A stretch of 64,000 nucleotides of DNA from the NCBI GenBank assembly GCA_037833965.1, contig AP031351.1, forward strand, positions 30,082,501-30,146,500, read 5' to 3'. Made by a program: the position numbers and the translations under genes. Shown here piece by piece: positions 50,538 to 61,556 of the stretch (positions within the stretch are counted from its first letter, which is position 1; each line of letters opens with the position of its first letter). This stretch comes from Marchantia polymorpha subsp. ruderalis (Eukaryota; Streptophyta; Marchantiopsida; Marchantiales; Marchantiaceae). Under the pieces are notes generated by a model. It was not told the DNA's origin. It ran no database searches and saw only the letters and a program-made list of their open reading frames with translations.

Positions 50538-51120
50538 TCATGATACACCTCTAACAAGCAGTTCTGCAACGACATAGACGGAAGCATGTCGCAGGCAATT
50601 TATAGCAGCACGTGAAGTTCTTACACCTAAAAATTGAATACAAACAGGCCTATTAACATCATAGCGTACTGTCGGACTTGTTGTTACTCCGAGATAGAAG
50701 TGTCTACTTAGGTTATGTTGGAAATTTAACGTTTTCAAACTTCTAAGTTGTTACAACTGCCTCAAAGCTGGGTTGTGATTTCTCACTTACATCCATCAAT
50801 TGATTACTTAAGGAATTGATAACAATCACAGCCATCGAAGGATAACAGTTTCCTTGTCTACCAAGAGCTCTCTCCGTCTTCACAGAGCTAGCCATCACAT
50901 GAGGAAGCATTGACAACCAGGCACAAGATTGATCCCACTGTACTGGCCTCCAGGTAAAGAGGCACGCCAACCAACCTGGGAAAAAGCGAAAGTCCATACG
51001 AATTCCCCCGTCGAGTCCCACCAAGTCATATGTCAAGCACATAGACTCCATTTCGCCCTTTAGTTGGCGCTTATAAATACGTGCAGCAAAAGGGAGAAGG
51101 CCACCCCACAACTTCGACAT
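50538..51120 (-). CDS. Candidate two-exon gene, product unknown (about 140 residues)
   Basis: An ORF from ATG 51120 starts MSKLWGGLLPFAARIYKRQL. It runs in frame to a donor at 50787/50786 (TGTAA|GTGAGA), 111 codons in all. A 160-nt intron ends with CAATTTTTAG, and exon 2 (50626-50538) continues in phase with VRTSRAAINCLRHASVYVVA and a TGA stop. A second possible acceptor, TTTTTCCCAG near 50,980, lies inside exon 1, so the true first exon may be elsewhere. No domain is recognised. Read-through past the donor also reaches a stop soon after. The evidence is frame continuity across plausible splice sites only. Confidence 0.27.
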
Positions 51121-54120
51121 AATGGACCGTCATCCTCCAGGACAGTTTCCACAAGCAAGTACACATGGCGAACATTTTCCAAACAAAAGGTCAATTGATT
51201 TTCAACTGGTTACGAAGAAGTTTGGATGATTCAAAAGCACATCATCTAAACGAAATTCGTTCATCTCTGCGGGTCTGCTGCGGTGTTTCCGTTCACTATC
51301 ACTTTTGCGTGGGCACGAAACAAGCCCGAGTCAGTCGCCAGAGTTCGTGAGTACACGTCCTTAAGGATAGGAGGCCCCAAGCCACAGCAAGGTGTCGATC
51401 GGTTACTGGAGCAGCGTCTGTGCTTTCTCCACTGCGCACCTCGAGAAGTCCTTACAGTAATAAACAAATTGAACGGTAGGCTGTAAGAGCCGTTTTGCGC
51501 TCTGGGTCTGCGGAAGGCAGTTCTGACAATTCAGTCGACGTCGTCCGTCGTCCGGTGCTCGGTCGGGCTCAACAACTTTTCAGACCCGGCTTAAAACTGG
51601 GCCAGATGGTTGCTCACTGAACTCGAGGCTCGACCCTCTGCGAGGTTCGTTTGGAGGTGTGCAGGCAACGGGCATGTTCTTCTAGCGAAGGAGCGAAGGA
51701 TCCGCGAGGTTGTGGAGTGTGGCAGGCCCCCGGACCGATATTCCGGGGCGACCTTCGGGAAGACGACAACAATCGGAATTCAAGGCTCCGTTGGAGATAG
51801 AGATTTGTAGTTACAGTCGCCCGACCTGAATCACATTGAGAGCACATGGGCCCCGGCCGTGATGGGAACTCCAGACGAGCTTCCCGGGGTGGAGAGACGA
51901 TGATCCCGAGGTGGTCATGATCCTGTCACGACTGGTTAAAGGCGATGAACCGGCATTCGACCGAGTCCTGGGTTTGCATTCTTTACAGTAGAGGCGAGCC
52001 TGAACGCTTAACCCCGAGGCTCGTATGATAGATATACCTCTGTTTCGATACCGTATGTACTCTGCCCCCTGTCATGATGGAATGCGGAAACCTTCGCCGC
52101 GTTTGTGGCTGTCAGACGATGCAGCAGGTCGTGGAGGTTGTTTCTGAAATCCAGGGCCACAAGAGTAACATGTTCGACAGTGCACTCGCTGGGATTTTGT
52201 TCTTTTTTCGAAGCGTTGGGGTATTCCAGGCGCTTGCTTCATAGGAATATCGGTTCCGAGAGTCACCTGCATCTCTGAGTTACCTCACCTTCACTCATGA
52301 CGTGAAGTTGAGGGCATGACATGTTGTACACATTCCAAAGGATAAAAATGCCAAATCCCTTCATATGAATGTCTGTTGCATTGGATTGCAGAAGTTGCAA
52401 CTGTTAAGTTACATCTTCTATTTATGTGGTTTGTGAAAGGTGGAAAGCGATAATTTCCGGAGCTGCCCACTTCTTACATGGACAAAAAATGTCTTGAGTA
52501 CTGGCTGGGCCTGATTTCGCCAGTGCAACAGCAGACGCAGTATGCTACTGATCGGATGATCAACATCTGCTCAACTGAGCATCCTGTTCTAAATCTGCCA
52601 GGATACTAGTAAGTCACATAACTACTGTGACACCAAGCACATCGGTTGCAGGTGTAAATGAGTTTCAGGGCTCGAATCTGATCCAACCAAAGCGTCCTGC
52701 GAAAACTTGGAGTGGAGGTTTGCGATTGTGATTTAGTTACCCTTCTTGGACTTGATGCTAACAATCACGAAAGTTAGATTCTCGTTTCATGTGGGAAAGG
52801 CATGAAAATATTATTTAGGTGTATACAAAAGGCCTGACAGAGATAGACGTGGAATGCATAACACGCTCTCATATAGATATCAAAATTCTTCAATGAACCA
52901 GTTCCTCTTTTCCTTCATCAGCTATCAATAAGATGTCTGAAAAGGTGGATGCAGATTGTAACGGAGGGTCCCAGCACCTGAATTCTCGGTGACATACGGA
53001 CAAGCCACAAGTATTCTGAAGAACTGGGCCCCTGAGATCTGCGGGGAGGCATATTGTAGAGTAATCCTCCGTGCAGGAATAGTGGATCCTGCATTTGGAC
53101 CAGTGTTTCCTTATTCTTCCACAGGCTAGATGAGTAGATCCATTAAAGCTGTCGCTTCTACACGCCCCGTTGGTCTCATCAGGTCAACATCGAGGCAATA
53201 CAGAACGTTGGGACCTGGTTCAGTATTCTGTTCGTTTATTTTCATAGTTCATATTTTCCATCAATCAGGTGGACTAGAAAGCACTTGAGATTGTTCCACT
53301 GAACTGGCTTTCAGAATTTCCTTGGGCAACTGAAGCCTTGAAAACTGTTAGAATTTAGAATAGTGTTCATGTGTTGCAGGGCACATTCCACAAGAACCTA
53401 TGAAGTTCTTTCCTATGACAGTTCCTCGAGCTTCACATTCAGTTCATTTTGTTGTTACCGATAGTTTTGAACAAGTTCTGTCGAACAAAGTTGCTCACAC
53501 CTTCATCGGCCTACTATCATATTGTGAAATCATTCCTACCTCTCGTCGGATGCAAGCTTTACACTGTCACGCAACTGAAATCATGGATCTCATCCAAACA
53601 TGAAAAAATGCGGGAATGATGTTTAGGGAGTAAAATGAGTTGAGGGGATAAAAACGTTGCTTCTTTAGATGAAAAACATACTTACAGTGGAGGGTAAGTT
53701 CGCATGATCTAGAGATCTCTCAGCACCATGACAACTCTTGCATACAGTATATGCCTTATCTTCTCAAATAAGAAGAAGATTAGGAATGATCGAGACCATT
53801 ATCTTGACAAGTATAGTGCAACGATCATGGACACGAAGCTGGGTCGGCACTAGTGTCATCACAGTAGCTTGTTCCTGGGATTATACATGTTATTCTCATC
53901 CTACAATTTGCATGTATCTTCATAATCTTCAAATTCCTTAGAAGAGGTTTTTTAACTTACCCTACGCAAGTTGACGTACGTATATTGACAAAGACTGAAG
54001 TATTTGCGAATGAGTCAGACCTTCTGAGCAGGTCTGCGATAATACTGAGATTCCAGTCTGCAAAGCAGTCTCCACCACAGTGTTGTTAACATCGTCTAAA
54101 TATAAATTCAAGAAAACTTT
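51121..54120. other. Weak gene evidence on the minus strand
   Basis: Balanced composition, with a candidate exon at 52478-52594 and an ORF of about 68 codons without an ATG at about 52.01-52.22 kb. On the plus strand, an acceptor TTCCTTCATCAG at 52,920 opens a frame ending at a donor near 52,990. No recognised family. Confidence 0.35.
52478..52594 (-). CDS. Candidate internal exon, cysteine-rich, unidentified
   Basis: A 117-nt segment with a strong acceptor (TATCCTGGCAG) and a strong donor (TCCAT|GTAAGAAG). The phase-2 reading has no stops and encodes FRTGCSVEQMLIIRSVAYCV, CCCTGEIRPS, then QYSRHFLS. A phase-compatible acceptor about 180 bp downstream on the minus strand (near 52,278, GTAACTCAG) opens a further long reading. 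Another acceptor upstream (TTTTCGCAG near 52,700) opens a third. This suggests a multi-exon minus-strand gene between about 52.0 and 52.8 kb. Other frames are also partly open, so a chance signal cannot be excluded. Confidence 0.28.
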
Positions 54121-57100
54121 ATATATATATAGAATAAATGAAGAACTTCACAGAAAGCTGAAATCCTGCATCTATGTTATTTTAAGGCCAGTTGAATTGC
54201 TCCATGAACATATTTACATGTAAGTCAGTAAACAAAACTTCTCTTTGGTATTATTTTTAAAAATGGACCAAACATATCCGGTAGTGTTGTTTCTCAGAAA
54301 TAACTGAAGAATAGTGTTTGACGATCCTGTAGTATTTACTCCCGACACTTTCAGTTGCCCTCAAGGTGTTCTCAGCTTGTATTGAAACTCTTTATCAGTC
54401 AAATCCATGTTCAAGCCAAAAGTTCATAGTAGTGCTGTTCCACCAAATAATAGAGGCTACACACGTTTACCTCGTAAAATTAATTTTATTGTGAGGTGGA
54501 TAGACGATGAAATTCACTGTGGGAGTATGCATAATTCATAGACATTATCCAAATCGAATCTCAAGTACTAAAAGACGAATGTAAATGGAAGTTGAGCTGA
54601 ATACTCAAACCCCAAAATTTCAGGCTTACAGTCACTTTGTGTTGGACATAGGTAAGACATATCACTCTAGTATAAAATAGTGTCATTCTTAGATTTTTTT
54701 TCAAATATGCATTTTTGAGGCAAAAACATATATCTCTTATGTAAAAATCTCCTGATATATAGAAATTTCTGCATATAGATGGTTTGAATGAGATCTCATT
54801 CTTAGACCATACAAAAATATAATATCTAGAAATGCTTTAACATTGAAATATTGAAGTCAAATGAGTTAGCTTAAAAACGATATTGAGCTTTATTTCATTC
54901 ATATGTTAATAAGTTGAAATTATATAACATGTAAAAATATAATTTTTTTAGAGAAAAAAAGATGACAGTTTTTATGATGAAATAATAATACTTTAGATAT
55001 GATATATATCGTACCATAAATAGCGATAATTTTAACTTAAAATATGAAAAAATACAAATTTAAAAACTATATATACATCTTTGGATGTATAAGGGATTTC
55101 AATTTCATTTTTACATTATAAATATTAATAGTAAAAGAAAATTAATATACTAAGTTAATTAACTTGAAATAGTTTCATTTTGATGGAAAAGAAGTACCAT
55201 ATGACTTAAGGATTTAATTTAATTCTTGTTTAGAAAATCAATTCATGGTTTAGACCTACATTAAACGTGCAAAATTTCTGATTATAATAACAAATTTATT
55301 CCCAATTTTCACCTTTAAGGAGAAAGATTGTCCCCCGATTGTTGCAGCTTATTTAAGGTGTAAACATACATTGATTTAAGTTATCTTTTAAAATTTTATC
55401 TCTACCTCAATAATATGAAGAACCTATTAGATCAATACATAGATGGAAGAGCTGGAAATTTATTTTTTTTAGGAAAGAAGCTAATTTTCTGTTCAAATTA
55501 GAGTCATATAGTTCAATATAAATAAATGAAAAACGTGACGTCCACTTATAATAACTCAAAACAATTAGAACTTTCTAATTATTTTATTTCACGTCAAGTG
55601 TACCGAACAAATTCCAAAAGATGAAATCTTTTTAATAAGAAGATCTAATCTTTGTTGTTTTACATAGAGTATGTAATACAACTTTTTGAATAATTGAAAC
55701 TTCTTGAATGGTTTGAGGTCCATCATATTCATGTATTCATAATTGAATCTATATTATATATTAATTTCATATATGGTACTTAGTATACTCTGTAAAAATT
55801 TAAAATGATAAAAAAAATTCGGTAATGTAATCTTGCCTGAACGGAATTAAACACAAAATTATAAACACTAGCTTGCACTTTAAAATTGGTAAGATTTATT
55901 TTAGTCCAATAATATCAATGAGAAGTGTATTGATGAATTCAATATATATATCGGATACACAGTACAACTTGATGTACTTCAAATTCAAAAAATGATTGTT
56001 ACATAATGGAAATGATTGAATCTTTATCCAAATGAAGTAGTCCTCATGAGGAAAAGTATATATGTTGATATGTTATATAGTCAAAGTCATAAATATTAGT
56101 TATTTGTGTAGTTTTTTTTAGCTGATAACTGTTCAATATGAATTATTCCATATTAGTAAGCTTTCTAAGATAATGTGCTTCAATTTGTATTTATTTTAGA
56201 TGAATGAAAATTTATTGGAAATTATTTAAAAAAAAATTCTGTTTTGTTTGTCTGTATACATACATTTGTCCAGCTGCATATGATATCATACCGCAACATG
56301 ACAATTGGATTTAGTACTTAGTACCGACTACCTGTAATAAGATGCTAATTCATGTTTAGAGTTAGTAACTTGTGAAAAATATTGGTGAAACATTATGATT
56401 TTATAATTGAAGACTGTGATGATATCATGAATTTAATCTCAGTAAGCTATCTCTTGCCTGGACTTTATGTTGCATGTGTTTTTGCTTCATCGACTATTTC
56501 GCTTCAACATTTAGGTTAAGATAACATATGAAATAGAGTCCATCCGGTTATTTTTTGTGCTAGGAGTGTGATGACAATTGTTTATTTGGGCACCATCGTA
56601 TGTTGTTGCGCAAGGAACACAAATATTTTTTGTGTGAGCAATCCATCCTCAAGTGCCATAGCAAACATCACATAATACATCCATTAAACTATTCTCTAAA
56701 CTCTAAATATGTGTGAACAATATTGCATCTAGAATTTGAATGCGATGAAACTTGAACAATGAACATGAAGATGGATAAACCCGGTTAAGGTAGTAAATGA
56801 AAAAGCCCTCTTGCATGGTGTTGACAAGATTCATAAGCCAGCATCATTGTCAAAGTAAGATTAAAAACACGCCCTTGTAATTTTGCTTAAAGTGTACACA
56901 AATGAATGTAGACTGTAAAAATTTAATCTACTAATCTAACAGATAATTACATTTTTTCTAATGATAAAAATCATAATTTGCAAATGTTTTATTTATTTAT
57001 GGACTTCTAGGTTTTTCTCCTTCATGTTACGTATATGAGTCTTCTTTTCACTTACTTCAAGTGAAAGATGTAGGAGCCAAAATGAACTCCAGCTCATGTG

Positions 57101-57560
57101 ATAGAAATGAAAGTGGATACCGTCTCTAAACCTAAGCTTAAACTCTCACTAACTCTGCTGGAGGAAGAAATATACAAATTGAAGCCACTACATTTCATCC
57201 TTTTTGTATGTCTGCACTCCAAAACTTACACATTCCACGTGATGTTAACGCCTCACTCATCTTCAAAACGAACGTGAAGTTTGTTGTTGTTGTTACATGC
57301 AACACACTTTAGCAGCAGAGTTTGTTTACCACAGACGCACTTGCGCAAAGAGAGCTGAAGTCCTTTCATAACAAACTTCCTTGCACAAATGCATCTCATT
57401 GTGAACGAACATTTCGTCATTCTACTCACGAGATAAAGACACATTTCTTACTTATGTCGTATGTGTCTATAATTATGGACTAAAAACAGAAATTAGTCTC
57501 CCAAACAGTTATCCTTGGTATATGTTAATAAATAAATAAATAAATAATTAATATAAATAA
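54120..57560. other. AT-rich block, no gene
   Basis: Strongly AT-rich with long A/T runs and essentially no ORFs above 60 codons until about 57.25 kb. It ends in a TAAA tetranucleotide run (about 57,528-57,548) next to the 57,588 palindrome. Confidence 0.7.
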
Positions 57561-57587
57561 AAGGGAGACATCGGCGCTCTCTTGGAA

Positions 57588-57625
57588 GAGTGCGACCAAA
57601 GCCTCACGAGGCTGTGGTCGCACTC
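57588..57625. repeat. 18-bp inverted repeat with one mismatch
   Basis: GAGTGCGACCAAAGCCTC and GAGGCTGTGGTCGCACTC pair with a single A/G mismatch and a 2-nt spacer (AC). It is GC-rich and sits just outside the AT-rich block that ends near 57,560. Confidence 0.95.
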
Positions 57626-58723
57626 TCGATTGCTCCTCGTGAATCGACTGTCTATCTGCTTCTTCTATCTACTTCTCTTTCTTTCCTTCATGAAGCATCG
57701 TAGTGCAATTCTTGTTTCCCATGCTCGATTTGGCCTTGGACCCGATCTTGGATAAGAAGCCTCGTTTGCAGAAACGCATTTTCTTTCGAGCTCGATGCGT
57801 TTCTCTTGTTTTCATGTCGTTCTAATTCTAGACCGAAAACCATCGGAGCACAAGTTGAGTGTGTGAGAGGTGGACCTGGTCTTAGCTGTCCTTCTCGATG
57901 ACCCGCGGCCACATTTGTGACGATGTGTTCTTGAGTATTCTTGAATACGCCCTGTGAACTTGTTTGTGCCAGTTTGCAGTTCGATATCTCCTGCGATTCA
58001 TTCTTGTGTTCTTTCCTCTTGTCAATGTCCTCTCTCTAGATCTCGTTTTCTTTTCATCCGCTGCATCTCCTCAGACTCCGACATCTAAGATGACATTTCT
58101 CGACGTGGTCCTTCTGATTTTGTACCCAAACTGCACATTATACTGGATGAATTACTGGTTCGCAGGTTTGTTGACAAAATTCTTTTGTAACTGTTCTTGT
58201 TTAGCGCATGAGAGTTCAGATGAAAATGGTTCACTTTAGTCTGCTTGACATATCTTGATTGATTGCTTTGTCGTGCTGAATAAATCGTTGCAGTTGACAG
58301 TAGAATGTTTTACGATACCTTGGGTTGCTCCGCAATTATATATAATATAGGGCCACAAGAGTCCTAAGTCCTCGCGAAGCTGCTCGTGAGTCAGACTGGA
58401 AAGTCCATCAGAAGTCCACAGAGAAGACGGCCGAATGAACTCATGCCTACACTGTGGTTGGCTTCAAGTACCGATGATCAGTGCAAGCTCCTGTTTTAGG
58501 CTCACAAGCAGACGTGCATAAACCAAATCCTTCTACCATACTTGATCATAGTGTTCTTTGTCGGCTCGCTCACAATCTGGAGTCAGTTCAAAGAAGAAAT
58601 TTACTGCTTTCAAATTAGACATTTCACCAAGCCGCTTGGCGATTCTGATTAGAGAGTTCTTGGGCAAATTTTTCATTGTAAAAGGATAGCTAGCTGATGT
58701 GCAAGTGAATAGTAAGATTTCAT

Positions 58724-58790
58724 GTACTCATACACTAACGATATGCTATATTATCCACGATATGAGATACTATCGTGGGTGTATGAGTGC
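58724..58790. repeat. 20-bp imperfect inverted repeat
   Basis: GTACTCATACACTAACGATA (58724-58743) pairs with 58771-58790 with one mismatch and two wobbles. A second, competing hairpin CCACGATA/TATCGTGG lies inside. Confidence 0.85.
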
Positions 58791-59869
58791 AAGAAATTTT
58801 ATTATCTCCTTATATGTGGATAATGATTTCTTAATTTGCCTATACACATATTTCCTCTTAATAAATTCATACATATCTACAGAAGACAGAAATTTTCGAT
58901 GGTCGATTTCGATTTTCGACCCAATTGTCATAGGCCCATAATCTGATTCATGGGCTTCTTAATCTAATAGAGACTACTCTTTCTCGGTCAACCAAAAACC
59001 AAATGTACTACTTCACTCGCTCTCTAAGTAACTTTCATGGGAATTCCCGGCTGAACACACAACGTGAAAACTTGCAAGCAAATAGAATAAAAGATCTCAT
59101 TACAGGAATGTGCACACTGTGAAGTTCGACGGACAAGGATAAGCATGAGTAAGGGTGTTGGAGTAAGGTTGACTCGGGCTTGTAAAGTATTTAGTTCGGA
59201 AAATTGCATTAATAAATGGAATTGCATCGAAGTGGAGGAGAGTGAAAAATGATTTGGGTTTAGTAGCTGTCAAATGCATCCGATATACCCAGGGACCATG
59301 GAACCAGGAAATCTAAAGAGACTCTTCCTCATATATTATGTTAAGGTTTGAAAATCTAGTAATTCTAGTGTTTACAACATATCACGATGCCGGTCTGAGT
59401 CCATAGAGTGAAAAGTGACAAGACAAAACTGTGTTTAGGAGCAGAAAATTTACGCTAACCTCTTCTCCAGGAGACGTCTGCTCCAAATTGTAATCTGATG
59501 CTGAGTTGTTCAATTGAGTTGAAAAATATACGTTTCCTAATGCCGAGTCGAAGTAGAAAGACGTGTTGTCACATGCATCCTATCTTGTATCTGTCACTAC
59601 TCAAACCAAAGATTAATGAAGCAATGATAGTTACAGCAACAGTCTCCATTGTACACTATGCTATTCTCTATTTTATACATAGTCTCTATATATACTACTC
59701 CACTATTCCATGCTTTCGAAGTTGAAAATTATCACAGTTGCCACCATGTTCTAAGCTAATTACTGACGATGAAAGATGATGATGGGGAAAACTCCGCTAG
59801 TTCCTTATTTTTTCTTTCATAGGAATTAACATGTGTGCCCAGACATGACGGAGGCCAAATGCCACTTAC

Positions 59870-59931
59870 CTCAGATTCCCAATGCCCGCTACTACAGGCC
59901 AGAGATGCGGATCCTATGGCAGGGTCGTAGC
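59870..59931 (-). CDS. Candidate internal exon, unidentified
   Basis: A 62-nt segment bounded by an acceptor (AACTTGTGACAG) and a strong donor (TCTGAG|GTAAGTGG). The open reading gives YDPAIGSASLACSSGHWESE. Upstream on the same strand, an acceptor GAGTTGCAG near 60,280 opens an 84-residue frame down to 60,027 (reading HLIAYIDHQNLKSSM and so on). The two could not be linked with confidence. No family is recognised. Confidence 0.25.
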
Positions 59932-61506
59932 CTGTCACAAGTTACACATCAAATTTATGTGTATCGCTCAGTCATGAGCAACGAAGGCAAGGTTGATTCT
60001 TAAGGAGTATTCACATGGAGGTAACTTCAAAATTGGTCCCGTATTGCGTCTGCGAAGTCATACTGATCGATCGATATTAACCTGAATCTAATCACTTTGC
60101 TGTTCGAGTGACAAAGAATGTTCTTCATGTACGGGAGCAGGACACATTGCGATGAAGCTACTGCAGGAAATGATTGCTGAACTCTAGATGTATGTATAAA
60201 GAGGTCAAGGCCATAGGTTCCACAGAGTTTCATACTGCTCTTGAGGTTCTGATGATCAATATACGCGATTAGATGTCTGCAACTCACCAGTGGCATTTCG
60301 AAACGTCGCGCTGAAATTTGTAAGCAACCTCCGCCTCAAATGTCCTGCAGTAGATGTGAACATTGAGGGCTCTCAGTTTTTTAGCATCAGTGCAAGTATC
60401 TAGAAATGTGTTGTGATGTTTCATTCAGCCATCTGAAGGTCATGAGGGCTTATTGAAATCTTTTCATTCTTGGTCCCTGGCTAAATATGGCTGATGTCTT
60501 GTATTAGCACTATAGCTGAGTGTAGAAAACTTTACGATGCCGATGAATGGTTCGGCTGCTATGTTGAGCCGTAGTCTACATGTTTGCACAATGGAGTTGA
60601 AATCTTACAGGTTGAAAAATATTCATTCAATTTAATTTTCATCAATGATTGCAGCTCTCCACATCATACTGACCGGATCTGATGACAAGTTTACCTTGCT
60701 TATTTCGGTGATCTCTAACCTCAGTTTTGTCCTGAGGACGAATTAAAGAATGGGATTCAATATTAACGAATGATTAAAAGGGGCAACGGGATAGAATCTG
60801 AATGGTCAGAAGAATTGCTAGAAGAATTCATAAGTTGTAAGTAATCTAAAGAATTATACCAACTCTACTAGCTTCATTCTTGAACAAGGATAGCAAGATG
60901 TAATATGATATAAGCGTTTTCCATTAGAGGTCGTTGTAACTCTAGTCTTTCTTCCACTAAAGTCAGAGCTAGATTAATGCTCGTGTTTTTACCAAATCGA
61001 GCAACAGCCGTACAGTGAATGTCAAGATCGGCTATGGCATTCTATGAATGAATCTGAAATTATAGTAGGAAAAATAATTTGAATGCAAACTTTCTAAGAC
61101 TACATGAAATGCATGTGATGAAAGAGGAAGGAAATTAAATAACTGGAGATATCAATTTAGGAAATTTATAAAGACTAAGAGAATATCTTCTATGTGTTTT
61201 ATCGTAGGAAGTAAGCTAGATCTAGTTAATGGTATTATATTTATAAGTGAATGAATGAACTTCTTTGAAACAACGAAACGCCGTGTAATAAGGGCTGGTG
61301 GCAGCTTCCAATAGATATGCATGATAGCAACTTTACGTCGCTTTCGGGAGTATCGATTCAATCTTTGCATCTAAATTACTCGATATGATTGTATCCAAGT
61401 TACAGAACGCATTGACAATAATCTTTTCTTCTATATAATTTTCATGGATTGATATCTCTAAATTTGTACTATGCATATTCTTTCCATCCACATACCTTAC
61501 TATACA

Positions 61507-61556
61507 AATTTACGTGAGCTCTTGGAAGACTACAAATCCAAGAGCTCACGTGAATT
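61507..61556. repeat. 20-bp inverted repeat, 10-nt loop
   Basis: AATTTACGTGAGCTCTTGGA (61507-61526) pairs with TCCAAGAGCTCACGTGAATT (61537-61556). The only imperfection would be a G-U wobble in RNA. No supported gene nearby. Confidence 0.96.

Noticed and set aside
57964..58239. 91-codon hydrophobic plus-strand ORF as a membrane protein
   Set aside because: No family match, no consistent splice signals, and hydrophobicity follows from T-rich sequence.
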